Position numbers and translations under genes: made by a program
Assembly: GCA_001579985.1 (NCBI GenBank)
Contig: LRSR01012590.1
Location: forward strand, 1-25,022
Direction: 5' to 3'
From: Hypsibius dujardini
Lineage: Eukaryota > Tardigrada > Eutardigrada > Parachela > Hypsibiidae
Length of the DNA: 25,022 nucleotides
Notes under the pieces: model-generated
Seen by the model: the letters and a program-made list of their open reading frames with translations, nothing else
What the model was told of the DNA's origin: nothing
Databases searched by the model: none
In this document: positions 1 through 9,598 of the stretch, in pieces
How positions within the stretch are numbered: the stretch's first letter is position 1
Layout of the letters: every line of letters begins with the position of its first letter

Positions 1-347
1 CCTCAATGCAGTGCACCATCAAATCCCGCCAGAAGTTATCCACAATTTGAGGCAGCTCCGTCACACGGACGATGATCTTCCACCGGCCACCGTCCGCATT
101 CTCCGTGTCATTCCAGTCCGGCCAAACAGGACGTCTGCCCAGTCCGCCCCGGAACAAAGCAAGCTCCCGCTTCGCTCCTAGCTCCTATAGCAGACCAGCA
201 TATAAGCAGGCAACTAGCCAGACAGACAGCCAGACAGACAGAAAGAAAGACAAACAGACAGACAGCCAGCCAGCCAGACAGACAGCCAGCCAGCCAGACA
301 GACAGGCAGGCAGGCAGACAGGCAGACAGACAAACAGACAGACGCAC

Positions 348-402
<55 letters not shown>

Positions 403-1005
403 CTAATCCGGTTAAAGAGCACTCACCGACGGAGGCTTGATTGAATTCCACATTCCCCAGAACTGTTCCTTGAAGTCAAACGTGCACATTGGCTTCATCC
501 CGGCCTTCCAGTCCTCCTCCGTGCCGCCCTCCGCGGCAACATGCCAGTAGGTCCACGCTGAACTGAGACGAACACCCCGCTGCGTTGGTCCAGCCGCGGG
601 CTCCGGCTTGGTCTTCGAGTTTTTCGCGTTGGCTTGGTGGTCGAACTGGTCGCCGGGGCGCCGCTGCGGAATCAAGGTCCGATACTTACTGTCGTATGGT
701 TGGTCATCAGCCGGGTTCCTCCGACCGCCGTTGCCGTAGAGTCGGCCCGTCTCCCGGTGCTGAACGTAGAAATTTGGCCAAGCCCCGTCCGGGTTGAAGC
801 GCGCGGTCTCCGCGCCCGCACCGTCTCCGTCGCGGTACTTGGCGAAGCTGTTCTGCTGTTGTGGATGGTTGTGGTGGTAGTGGTGGATGTGATGGGAGTG
901 GCTCAGCCGTGGGTCCATGTCAAAGTCGGCCATCCGGTTGATGTTGTCCGGAGGACCGTAACTGTCGCCGGTACTGCAGCTGTGGTAGGACATGCTCTTG
1001 TCCAT
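1..1005 (-). CDS. eIF4E-family cap-binding protein, 3' end off window
   Basis: Two exons are visible: 1005-427 and 184-1, joined in phase 0 (donor GTGAGT, acceptor CTATAG). The first 140 or so residues are low complexity, with a His-rich stretch near residues 35-50. The eIF4E core then begins: LSSAWTYWHV matches the first core strand with the two Trp before the cap site. A Trp in EEDWKAGM aligns with the cap-stacking Trp56 of human eIF4E, and EQFWGMWNSI matches the FWALYNHI helix. Exon 2 has GGRWKIIV and DNFWRDLMVHCIE, matching GGRW and the following dorsal helix that contains the 4E-BP/eIF4G-binding Trp. By alignment the second cap Trp is kept (PDWND), but the Glu that normally follows it (WED) is Asn. 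The family binds the mRNA 5' cap to start or repress translation. Which class this is (eIF4E, 4EHP or another paralogue) cannot be told here. The ATG at 1005 has a good context (GAGATGG). Confidence 0.85.
185..426. repeat. GACA/GGCA microsatellite filling eIF4E intron 1
   Basis: The 242-bp intron is mostly (CAGA)n with interspersed GCCA and GGCA units, about 216-402. The tract is free of stops in several frames, so it gives false CLSVCLSV or RQTDRQTD reading frames. Confidence 0.9.
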
Positions 1006-1372
1006 CTCGCCCGTCGTCTCAAATGTAATTTTGTGTGTCTGAATTACTGAGAATTGAGTCTTCTCTACGTCTCCGAGCGGAAAATCCGAAATGGATGGAA
1101 GTAGTAAAGCGAACGAACTTTTTTCCCTCGCTTTGTGAGCTGTTCGGTTGATTTATTGAAAAGTTGTGGGTAGAGTTGCCCCGTAACGTTGACCTTCGAG
1201 TACTGCTCCTTTTTTTATTCGCCAACAATCTTTCGCGTAATGTGTTTTTCGTACGATTAAAACTGTCTGCCGCGTATTCGGTTCGTGCGTGATTCCCCTA
1301 AGTAAAGCATAAAGAAATATGGCGCTTCTAATCCCGCCAGGTTCACCTGTTAGGGTTGTATGTAACGTCACA
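1006..1372. other. Upstream region of the eIF4E-like gene
   Basis: No coding exon is recognisable. The 5' flank of the minus-strand eIF4E gene should lie here. No clear TATA box was seen. Confidence 0.4.
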
Positions 1373-1471
1373 AATGAATCAATCAATCAAGCCCCGGGCT
1401 GTAACACAAAGTGGTGCGGAAATGAATCAATCAATCAAGCCCCGGGCTATTGCACAAAGTGGTGCGGAAAT
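1373..1471. repeat. 48-bp direct repeat, two copies
   Basis: Two copies (starts 1373 and 1421) share AATGAATCAATCAATCAAG, then CCCCGGGCT and CACAAAGTGGTGCGGA, with a few differences (TGTAA versus ATTGC). The period is a multiple of three, so a reading frame passes through by chance. Confidence 0.85.
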
Positions 1472-1613
1472 GTTTTCTCTTCCTTATTTTGTTCTGAAAC
1501 CGCGGATGCGATTTCCAGCTCGAGATTCCAATGTGAAATCATGATATGTGAACAGATTTAAAAATTTAAAAAAAATTTCATTCCGATCGGGAGGGAAAAT
1601 CTCAGTTCTTGCC

Positions 1614-1770
1614 CTAGTAAGACTGCTACTACACACGTGGCAATAACCTTGCGCTGACCGAATTAAGCACTTTCACTCGTGGTTGTGTACAACAGCCGTT
1701 GCGACGAACGAGTGTAGTGACTTAACTCGATTAGCGCAAGGTTTGTGCCACGCGTGTACACCTTTATTAG
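1614..1770. repeat. Imperfect foldback (MITE-like) element
   Basis: The left arm from CTAGTAAG and the right arm ending CTTTATTAG are inverted copies of about 60 bp. Shared blocks include CGTGGCA, AACCTTGCGCT and CACTCGT, with about 80-85% identity over the best 50 bases. The loop is about 25 bp. No target-site duplication is obvious. The right end supplies an AATAAA on the minus strand. Confidence 0.7.
1763..1768 (-). terminator. Poly(A) signal AATAAA for the kinase gene
   Basis: TTTATT on the plus strand reads AATAAA on the minus strand, about 42 nt past the kinase stop codon (1810-1812). It lies in the end of the foldback element. Confidence 0.55.
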
Positions 1771-1809
1771 TCATGGTATTGAAGAGTCCTTTCCGTGGCA
1801 GGAAAAGGG

Positions 1810-2912
1810 CTATGCTTTCTGAAGCATTTCGCAGGTTTTCTGGCAGGAACACAGATTAAGCGAAGAAAAGCTTCTCGATCGGAGCACCTCAATGAGAAAC
1901 TTCGCGTCCGGACGACTCTTCCGCTTATGAAACGCCAAATGAATAAAAGCCTGCAGTCTAGTCAGATGCCGCTCTTCCTTAGCTCTCAGCACTCGGGAGG
2001 AGGTCAACGACAGTTCCAGCAGAGCTTCCGTCAGTTTGCCTAAACTCCAAATGTCGGCCGCCCGTGAACAGCAGTCTTGCCCGATCACCGCGAGGGGCTC
2101 GATCCAATCTAGTCGCTTCACCCAGTCGATTCCTGGACTCGGACCGGGATCCTGAAGAGACAGTAGGAAAATCCGTTCATGCGTTGTCGTAAACAACAAA
2201 TATTAAATATATTATTTTACCTATACTATATATACTAACTATATACTGACTATATACTATATTATATATACTATATATATTAACTATATACTATAGTATA
2301 CTACAACTTTTAGTATACTAACCAGGCTGTAAACGTATGGTCGGTTTTTCCGATTGGCCTTGCTGTAATCGATGAGGATGACCTTGCGGTTGTGCAGGAT
2401 GATGTTGCCTCCATGGAGGTCTCCGTGAGCCCAGCCGGCAGCGTGAAGCTTCGATACGGCGACGAGGATATGGATGAGAGTTTGGAGGATCCAACCGACG
2501 GTTGGTTGGATGAGTTTCTTCTCGAACACCAGGTTATGCAAGGAAGGGGATGCGCAGTTGCGAGCTGTAAGAATGCCAGAAATGAATGTTTGATTCTCAG
2601 TACAGTGTATGTATCGTGAGTATGAGGGCAGAAGATTGTAAGAACACCTTACTTTCGAAAAGCGGCATGATGATGGAAGGAGCGGGAAAATCGGCGGGAA
2701 ATGATGTTGGCTTATGTGGGACGAACCATAGCAGCATGCGGATTCCGAGGAGGGATTCGAATTCGGCCATCACGGATGCTTCAGCGCGGGCGAGCTTCTG
2801 TCCGCCGTCAACCGGGTCGAAACTTTTGACCGCTACTCTTGTGCGAGTGCTGTCTTTTTGTGTCACCACCCATCCAGATACCTAACGAAAACCCGTTTGC
2901 TCAATGCCTGCC

Positions 2913-2956
<44 letters not shown>

Positions 2957-3751
2957 GATATGTCTATTTGTCTTTCTCTTCATCTCTGTGTCTCTGTGTC
3001 TGCCTCTATATTGGCCTTCTACCCTAGGTCCCTAACTATGAAGTCTATATCTGACCTCTCCGAATCCACCTTTGCCGATCGGCGCACTCGATTCGATCCT
3101 GGTAATATGGCTGATGGCTTTCTGATTCCTCTTCAGTGTCTTCTTCGCCAGAACGTGTCGCTTCTGTCTGATCAATACATCGTCGCTCTCGGTTCGCCGG
3201 ATAACGCATTGCTTATCAATATCCGGTTCCTGCGAACGAATGCGCGCGAGAAAAGCTTTTCTCTTCCGAATGCCAATCTGAAAAAGGGTCCTTCAAATTC
3301 TTATCTATACAGTTGATTGAGAGTTTCCATTGCTGACCTGCCGATCACTCAAACTGCCGCTCCTGCTGCTGGACTGTCGAGACGCGACCGACCCGGAACG
3401 ACTCTGCTGTTGTTCCTTCTCCTTCTCCTTTTCCCTGCGCACTCGCGCGCTCTGGCGTTTGCTGCGTCGCCGTTGCATCCGCCGGAACCGAACCAACTTC
3501 CGGGCACTGGAGACCCGCAACCGCGGAGTCTCACAAGGATTCAACCGCAGACAGCTGCGAGGTAGTGCTTTGTTCTCGATAGGCGTCGGCAGCGGTGGGA
3601 CGTGCTGTTCCTGCTTCACCGAACGAGAACGGCTGCGAACGCGTCTAGCAGGAGCGGCAGCATTGTTGGACGATTCGGCAAGGGGACAATGAGGTCTTCG
3701 CGGTCGGAGGTTGTATGTATGCCGCGCGACCTCGCTGCCGCCGAAGCCCAT
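1810..3751 (-). CDS. Divergent protein kinase, 482 aa, five exons
   Basis: Exons 3751-3338, 3277-3056, 2881-2653, 2564-2323 and 2151-1810 join in phases 0,0,1,0 to 1449 nt. Residues 1-138 are basic and Arg/Ser-rich, with HTYNLRPRR near the start. The kinase domain begins at about residue 205. The glycine loop IGKGGFGEV is split across the exon 2/3 junction. VAVK carries the ATP-binding Lys, with a Glu-bearing helix after it (AEASVMAEF). The catalytic loop is HGDLHGGN at about 335-342 (Asp and Asn kept, HRD changed to HGD). DFG is replaced by DYS at about 354 (metal Asp kept). ADIWSLG matches subdomain IX and RPDAKFL matches subdomain XI. Activity is therefore possible. The HGDLHxxN/IDYSKA pattern recalls animal kinases with an HNDL/IDFGKA motif, but I cannot name a subfamily. 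The activation segment is short. The start is the only upstream in-frame ATG of the first exon. Confidence 0.88.
2152..2322. repeat. AT-rich (TATAC)-type intron repeat
   Basis: The last kinase intron holds a degenerate ACTATATATACT repeat of about 110 bp (about 2197-2320). It may fold on itself. Confidence 0.8.
2906..2956. repeat. (CTGT)n microsatellite in a kinase intron
   Basis: About 12 CTGT units sit in the 174-bp intron 2882-3055, directly upstream, on the gene's strand, of the exon that follows the glycine loop. Confidence 0.9.
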
Positions 3752-4734
3752 CTCGGTGATGTGTGGTTTTGAATACGTTAAAAGATTGGTACGGAGTAAA
3801 AATGTGAATGCCACCAGTGGTCGTCGGCGTAGACCGAACTAAATTGGTGACAGAAGGACGCTAGACTCGATCGGTCTCCGGCCATGTAGTGGTCACCTTG
3901 CTTCAGCGGGACGCGGTAGCCAAGCACTTCGTCCTCCAAGAAATACGGCTTAATGAAAGGTCAGCCTGACTTTAGACTGGAAAACCCAATCCGTACCGCC
4001 ACTGACCGCTACTGAAGTGCGAACTCTCACACGGACTAACCCTTGTACGTCTCTATTGTTTATCAGTCGCAAGAACTAAAAAAACGATTTTCATCGACCT
4101 CGAGGACCAAAGTTGTATGTCTTGGGTCGAAGCAGCTCGGCTAAGCACAAGCAGCGTATTGTGGCAACGGGATGAACCTCTTTGATCCTCCGGGACTTCT
4201 GACTTTCCAAAAGAGTCGGTTCGTGTTGAAATCAGTGAAGTACTTTAATTTATGTATGGCATTAATGAATGCATGGGAACTTCTCAAGGGTCGAACCGTA
4301 CCATATGGAGTCAATCTATCAATGTAGTCAATCACTCAATCAATCGTAAATGGCCGTTCGCCTACGTGACTGTCTGCAGTCATTCATGGTCTGTTGTCTC
4401 GCTGTTTTTTATTTATTTTATTTTATAAAAAGGACCGGAACGTCGGGCAAGATACGTCCATGATCAGCACACATTAGCTTGTTAAAACTGAAAGGTGTTC
4501 TGCTTTTAACGTTTTGTACAGTTATTGGCTTCAACAGTTGTGCGCCTTCTGATGGGCAGCTACGGTAATGCGCCATGCATATATTACGTAATCAAAAAAT
4601 GACCCTTTTCGGCCACCTACCTACCCAGATAATTATACTGGAGGGCGGGGCCTATTTTACTGGTGAGTCATCAAGGGTCCAGACCACCCACCTATCCCCC
4701 TTTCATTACGCAATATTTAGATCGCGCTTAATGC
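3752..4734. other. Gene-poor region upstream of the kinase
   Basis: No convincing exon, RNA gene or tandem array was found. A short run of AATC repeats occurs near 4328-4345. The kinase promoter is expected in the first few hundred bases. Confidence 0.4.
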
Positions 4735-4737
4735 GAA

Positions 4738-5073
4738 GTACCGTGTCCTCGCGATCTCAAGGGACAGCTAAGCTCCGTCTTCCTCGGCGAGGTACCGTAT
4801 CCTCGCGATCTCAAGGGACAGCTAAGCTCCGTCTCCCTCGGTATGGCCCTGCACTCCATTGAACGTTCAATCTGATTCACTCCTCTCTGATTGGCTGCTT
4901 TCGTGCAGCTTACTCGTTGTGTTCGATTGATTGATTGTACAGTCGTGCTTTTCCGTATATTTGTCCCTACAGTGCTAATTTGGTGAATGGCACTGAATAT
5001 GCACGGCCCGGGTTGGTTAAAATTTACGGGTAGGGCAGAGAAGTGTCCCTTGAGATCGTGAGCATACGCTACC
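4738..5073. mobile_element. MITE copy 1, with internal 54-bp duplication
   Basis: The ends are inverted. The left end reads GTACCGTGTCCTCGCGATCT then CAAGGGACA; the right end is its near-complement (TGTCCCTTGAGATCG, then AGCATACGCTACC). The left terminus is duplicated in tandem (54-bp period, copies from 4735 and 4789). The interior right half is an inverted relative of the left half of the element at 6781-7064 (shared GATCTCAAGGGACACTT and TGCCCTACC). No protein is encoded. Confidence 0.7.
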
Positions 5074-5690
5074 AAGGATCTATTCAAGTTCGATAGACAG
5101 GTAGATTGGTGACAATTAAGCCACTCAAGCAATCAACCGTTGGCGCTGCCCAGTGAGATTAACTGTTCATGAAAGATCGTCTGATACTATTCCAGGAACA
5201 GTTCTAACGATAAAGTGTTCATCTTCAAAAAACTTAGAAAATTATTTTGGGTAACCTTTGTTAGAGCGAACAATGAGAAAAGAGTTGCTGGCGGAGCGAA
5301 CGGCACTGAATTGGGAGGATTTTCAAAGGTTAAATTCGGAATCGCCCCTCCTTATTTTTTTGAGATAGTCCCATATTTATTATGAGCAATTTTTTTTATT
5401 TGGCCGGTGTGGTACCAGGGAGCTTTTTTTGCGGAATTTCAAAGTTTCAATTTACTAGTACAGTTGAAAATCTTCCCTGGTCAAGAGATTTGAAGGAGCG
5501 TTCTTGACGCGATTTAACATTGCCGTATCGTAGAACCACCGTTCAAGGTCGCGCAGCTCTTCTACCGGACAAGGAAGTCTTTGGTCCCGCTTCCCGTTTG
5601 ACTTCACTACCGACCCATTCATGACCGGTTCTCCCGGCGGTCTTGCCTCATAAGCCTTTCTTCAAGGACGACTGCTACGGAACACGGCTT
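5074..5690. other. Intergenic region without recognised features
   Basis: Mostly unique, moderately AT-rich sequence. No exon with a family match was seen. Confidence 0.35.
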
Positions 5691-6066
5691 CTAAGGAACA
5701 CGACTGCTAAGGAACACGACTACTGAGGAACACGACTGCTAAGGAACACGACTACTGAGGAACACGACTGCTAAGGAACACGACTACTGAGGAACACGGT
5801 GCTAACGAACACGATTACTGAGGAACACGACTACTGAGGAACAAGACTGTTAAGGAACACTACTGTTAAGGAACACGACTGCTAAGGAACACGACTGTTA
5901 AGGAACACTACTGTTAAGGAACACGACTGTTAAGGAACACGACTGCTAGGAACACGACTATTAAGGAACACGACTGCTAAGGAACACGACTGCTAAGGAA
6001 CACGACTGTTAAGGAACACGACTACTGAGGAACACGACTGTTAAGGAACACGACTACTGAGGAACA
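5691..6066. repeat. 16-17-bp satellite array, about 22 copies
   Basis: The unit AAGGAACACGACTGCTA alternates with GAGGAACACGACTACT variants. The right end overlaps the last codons of the minus-strand gene ending at 6041. Confidence 0.92.
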
Positions 6067-7340
6067 ATGATTCAAATTCACATCCTGCCGGCATTGTCGG
6101 ACGAGGAGTATCGGTCCCATGAGAAGCAACATCCGCCGTTTTCATTTCACTTCCCCGACGTTTCGCTCTACCCTGGACCTTGAGCCCCCGAAATGACACC
6201 GACTGACGGTCAGCGAAATCCTTTCTCAGTTTCTCCACGTTAAATAGCCCCAGGTGGTCGACCTTCGCGGAGAAATCCTGGATGTAATCGTCCGGCAAAG
6301 CGAAACTATCGGAGAAGAGGGATTTCTTCCCAAAAGAAACGCCCTTTTTCGTGGCCGTTTTGATTTCCAACCGGCGACCGCCGCAGCGCTTCGGACGTTC
6401 GTTTTCAACCCATTCCCAATCATCACTTTCATCTAAGGGTGGAACAAAGCTTGTCAATGGTAATGGCTATTAATTTCTGAATCAGCTTAAAATTTAGTTA
6501 TCAAAGATATTTTGTTCGGTTTATTTTAGTAACAAAAGACAATTAGTTTTGATTTTAGTCGAAATTAGAAATCAATGTTAGATTCTTTCCCATTTCACGC
6601 GTTTGCGTATAGGTGTCCTTACTGTTCGTAGGTAGTTTTTGGTTGATTAAAAAAAAACGAAAAAACTATTAATTTTGAGATGAAACATTTAGTTTAGTTG
6701 TTTTCAGAAATTAAAATTCAAAAATTAAAATTGTTACATTATCTAATAAAAGTTTCGATTTGGTGTGACACTGATTTAGCTTACCGTATTTCCCCGATCT
6801 CAAGGGACACTTTTTTGCCCTACCAGTTAATTTGATCCACCCCGGTTCTTACCTGTTCATCACCGTTTTCTATTGTTTACCTACAATCAATCAATCAACT
6901 GATTCAATGTGCGTCAAGAAATCCCGCTTAATCAATCAATCAAGCGCTGCCAAGTTGCGCTTAAATTTCAACCAATCACGACACAGTGAATCCGACTGAA
7001 CATTCAACCGATGACTGGAGGGGGTGGGGCTTAACTGTCCCTTGAGATCGGGGGAATACGGTAATGCTCCGGTTATACCAGCCTTACCTTTATCGTTCGT
7101 ACAATCGGACAACAATTCTTCCTTATTTTGATGAGTCTTTTTCACTCTTTTACGATCACGATCCCTCATCACCTTCACCGCGATCTGCGCGCGTGACAGC
7201 GACTGGAACGCAGTCGAAGGCACCGGCTTCTTGGTTGCAGAAGAGTTTGCAGCTGCAGCTGCCGTCCGTCTCGCCAAGTTCTTCGAGGAGATTTGCCGTA
7301 GGAAACCGTGCGAAACTTGTCGACCGTCCGTCTCGCTGTC
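6041..7340 (-). CDS. Unrecognised basic protein, 5' end not found
   Basis: Two exons are supported. The first runs 7340-7088, with the acceptor placed tentatively at ATCGATCGAG. Its donor GTAAGG leaves one base over. The second runs 6432-6041, with acceptor CCACCCTTAG and two leading bases, so the phases agree. The first exon is Ala/Ser/Lys-rich and ends in a basic, probably helical region (RDRDRKRVKKTHQNKEEL). The second starts with an acidic patch (DESDDWEWVENERPK), then GVSFGKKSLFSDSFALPDDY, and ends with the stop inside the 17-bp satellite. I recognise no domain. No in-frame start codon is visible upstream. It may be the 3' part of the gene at 7855-9598 (same strand), but no phase-compatible donor was found, or its first exon may be elsewhere. 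The intron 6433-7087 contains a MITE. Confidence 0.5.
6781..7064. mobile_element. MITE copy 2 with 29-bp terminal inverted repeats
   Basis: Left end TTACCGTATTTCCCCGATCT then CAAGGGACA. The right end is its inverse with one mismatch (28 of 29). The element is 284 bp, has no coding capacity and lies in an intron of the 6041-7340 gene. The interior includes AATCAATCAATCAA runs. No target-site duplication is clear. Confidence 0.8.
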
Positions 7341-7374
7341 CTCGATCGATGTACACACATGGCCACAATTTTGA

Positions 7375-7738
7375 GTGGCAGAGTTTGATCCATCAGGGTG
7401 GTTTAAGTTTGAGCCATCAGGGTGGTTTGAGTTTGAGCCATCAGGGTGGTCTGAGTTTGAGCTATCAGGGTGGTTTGAGTTTGAGCCATTAGAGTGGTCT
7501 GAGTTTGAGCCATCAGGGTGGTTTGAGTTTGAGCCATCAGGGTGGTCTGAGTTTGGGTCATCAGGGTGGTTTGAGTTTGGGCCATCAGGGTGGTCTGAGT
7601 TTGAGCCATCAGCGTGGTCTGGTTTGAGCCATCAGGGTGGTCTGAGTTTGAGCCATCAGGGTGGTCTGAGTTTGAGCCATCAGGGTGGTCTGAGTTTGAG
7701 CCATCAGGGTGGTTTGAGTTTGAGTCAATCAATCGATT
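7375..7738. repeat. 24-bp minisatellite, about 15 copies
   Basis: The unit is TTTGAGCCATCAGGGTGG plus TCTGAG or TTTGAG. Because 24 is divisible by three, the array is open on both strands. A shortened unit near 7617-7625 shifts the frame, which argues against it being a conserved coding tract. Confidence 0.93.
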
Positions 7739-7854
7739 AATTGAGTAAAGGCTGCATGGTCAGTTGTGGTCAAGAGCGAGTGCGCGTGGTAACTTAATTC
7801 AGCTCGAACTCGGACCACTCTTTTTGGCTTAAAGTTTGCCACCCAAAATTGTGG

Positions 7855-9598
7855 TTATGTGTGTGTGTCTAATGACGAACTGGCGTTGTAAAGTTCGTCG
7901 TCTTCGTCGATATTCCTCATCGCTTTACCCCTGCTGCCGTCGGTCGATTTCATCTCATTACGGCCAGACTTTGGCTTGACAGACACGGCGGAGAGCTGTC
8001 TGGGCGTTGCCGAAGACCTCGTTCGCGCTTCACGGAAATATTGACTGATCAATCTGCGCTCCCGTTTTCGACGCCATAAACTCCGCGATAAAGCACTCCA
8101 ATGCTGGACCTCACGGGCTTCCCGTGCGTTAGTCGCTTCGTTGGTCTGAATTTCGGACACGATGAAATTGCGATCGCCCGGCGGGAGCTCGGTTAATGCG
8201 AGAAGGTCCTCCGACATGGAAAGAGGTTCGGAGGGATCACCGAAGCTGATGTTGCGGTAAACGGTATTTTCTCTGCTCGGCGAGACAAGCTTTGTTTTGC
8301 TTCCGACTGCCTTTAAGGGTCTTCCGACTGCCTTTAAGGGTCTTCCGACTGCCATTAAGGGTCTTCCGACTGCCTTTGGGGGGACTTCAGGAGCCTCCGA
8401 TTGGGGTTGATCGGCCATTGCTGGTTTCTTAATCCCTGTTTTTATTTTCTTAGCTTTCGTTGTCTTTCCCGGGCGTTTCCTTTCTGCCGTGCCAGTATTC
8501 CGAGGGAGGTTTTTGTCGTAGATGACGGTCCACTTGACGCCTTTCGGCGGCACGATGCGGAATGCCCCGTGTGGGAGAAGGGTTTTACTGTCGGCGAGGG
8601 CGACCTGGAACATGGCGAAGATGTCGGACGATGTCCGGTCGGCTTTGCCGTTGAAACTGCAGGCGAGGAAGGCTGCGGATTTACCGTCCACCATCACGGC
8701 TTTTAGGGTTACAGGAACGGACTGCCGAAGTATAAGAAATTCATCGGGGGTTTCGGTGTCGGAATCCGGCTTAGTTTGTGGGTTCACCATCTTTGGTCTC
8801 TGAAAAATGAGGATAATATGCAATCTGTGTCTGTGTCTGTGTCTGTGTCTGTGTCTGTGTCTGTGTCTGTGTCTGTGTCGTGTCGTGTCTGTGTCTGTGT
8901 CTGTGTCTGTGTCTGTGTCTGTGTTTGTGTCTGATGAATGTACCTTGTAATAGCAGTGAGGGTCTTCAGTCGGCGGACCATTTACAAAAGCAGTGTGAAA
9001 CTGCAAATAAGGATCTTTCTCCGATTGCTTCGTTTTTCTCCTTTCCTTTGACTTCAGTAATTCCCGCTCCGCCGCATCGAAATCAAATTGTTTGACATCG
9101 TCTAGTTTTTCGTCGTTCAAGTCCTCGAATCCGAGGTCCGAACTGGTCTTCTTCATCAGCTCCGCATTCTGATCCTTCGCTCGCCAGTGCTGAAGAGCAC
9201 CTGTGGTCTGCCACGGCCGAACACGCTCCTTTGTACCTTTCCGGGCTTCCTGACGAAGATACCACTCCGGATGGACATACGACTCTCCGACCACCCATGT
9301 CCGCTTCGGAACGAACTCGCACAAACCGAATCCGGTGAGCTCCGATTTCGTTTGCTTGACTGAAGCCTTGCCTTGCTCAATTTTCTGTTCTGCATCGCGA
9401 TGTTGTCGCTTGGTGGGAGTTGGTAAAGGAGCGACAGACACAACTGCGATAGGTGCTGCCCCTGTTTTTTTAGGTGGGTAAGAGAATTATCGATATACGT
9501 CAATCTGGTAGTGAAAAAAGAAAGCGTACCTAATTCGTAGTAAAATGCGTACCTACTTTTGCTTTCCGTTTATCGGATTTCTGAATATTTTTCGCCAT
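7855..9598 (-). CDS. Unrecognised basic protein, about 502 aa, three exons
   Basis: The start exon 9598-9553 encodes MAKNIQKSDKRKAKV with donor GTACGC (phase 1). The acceptor of exon 2 is at 9461, or alternatively 9455 or 9443, all in the same phase. Exon 2 ends at 8944 (phase 0, donor GTACAT) and exon 3 is 8799-7855 (acceptor TTTTTCAG). The total is 1509 nt. The N-terminal part is Lys-rich, with a Trp-containing segment (KRTWVVGESYVHPEWYL) and an acidic/basic helical part. The middle has a possible folded segment (VPVTLKAVMVDGKSAAFLAC, then FAMFQVALADSK). Next come a Lys-rich linker, four KAVGRPL-type repeats and an Arg-rich C-terminus (SLWRRKRERRLISQYF). I recognise no family. The charge suggests nucleic-acid or chromatin binding, but that is inference. 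Confidence 0.7.
8306..8381 (-). repeat. 21-bp in-frame coding repeat (KAVGRPL)
   Basis: Four tandem 21-bp units inside exon 3 of the 7855-9598 gene encode KAVGRPL, with one MAVGRPL variant. The length is a multiple of three, so copy number can vary without a frameshift. Confidence 0.85.
8800..8943 (-). repeat. 144-bp stop-free intron made of (TGTGTC)n
   Basis: GTACAT and TTTTTCAG borders enclose hexanucleotide repeats (about 8823-8935). The intron length is a multiple of three and has no stop in the host frame. Retention would insert about 48 residues rich in Thr-Asp and His-Arg repeats. Confidence 0.75.

Noticed and set aside
72-451. Reading frames of repeated Cys-Leu-Ser-Val or Arg-Gln-Thr-Asp
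   Set aside because: They are the translation of a (GACA)n microsatellite inside an intron. The same holds near 2906-2956, 9761-9998, 12785-13078, 13504-13632 and 19410-19630.
4141-4335. Minus-strand frame of 64 codons
   Set aside because: No family resemblance, splice partner or regulatory context.
5691-6066. CRISPR-like array
   Set aside because: Units are contiguous and of similar sequence with no unique spacers, and the setting is eukaryotic. The same applies to the arrays at 22864-23205 and 24676-25022.
8401-8803. Plus-strand frames opposite the 7855-9598 gene
   Set aside because: Shadows of the minus-strand exon, with no independent support.
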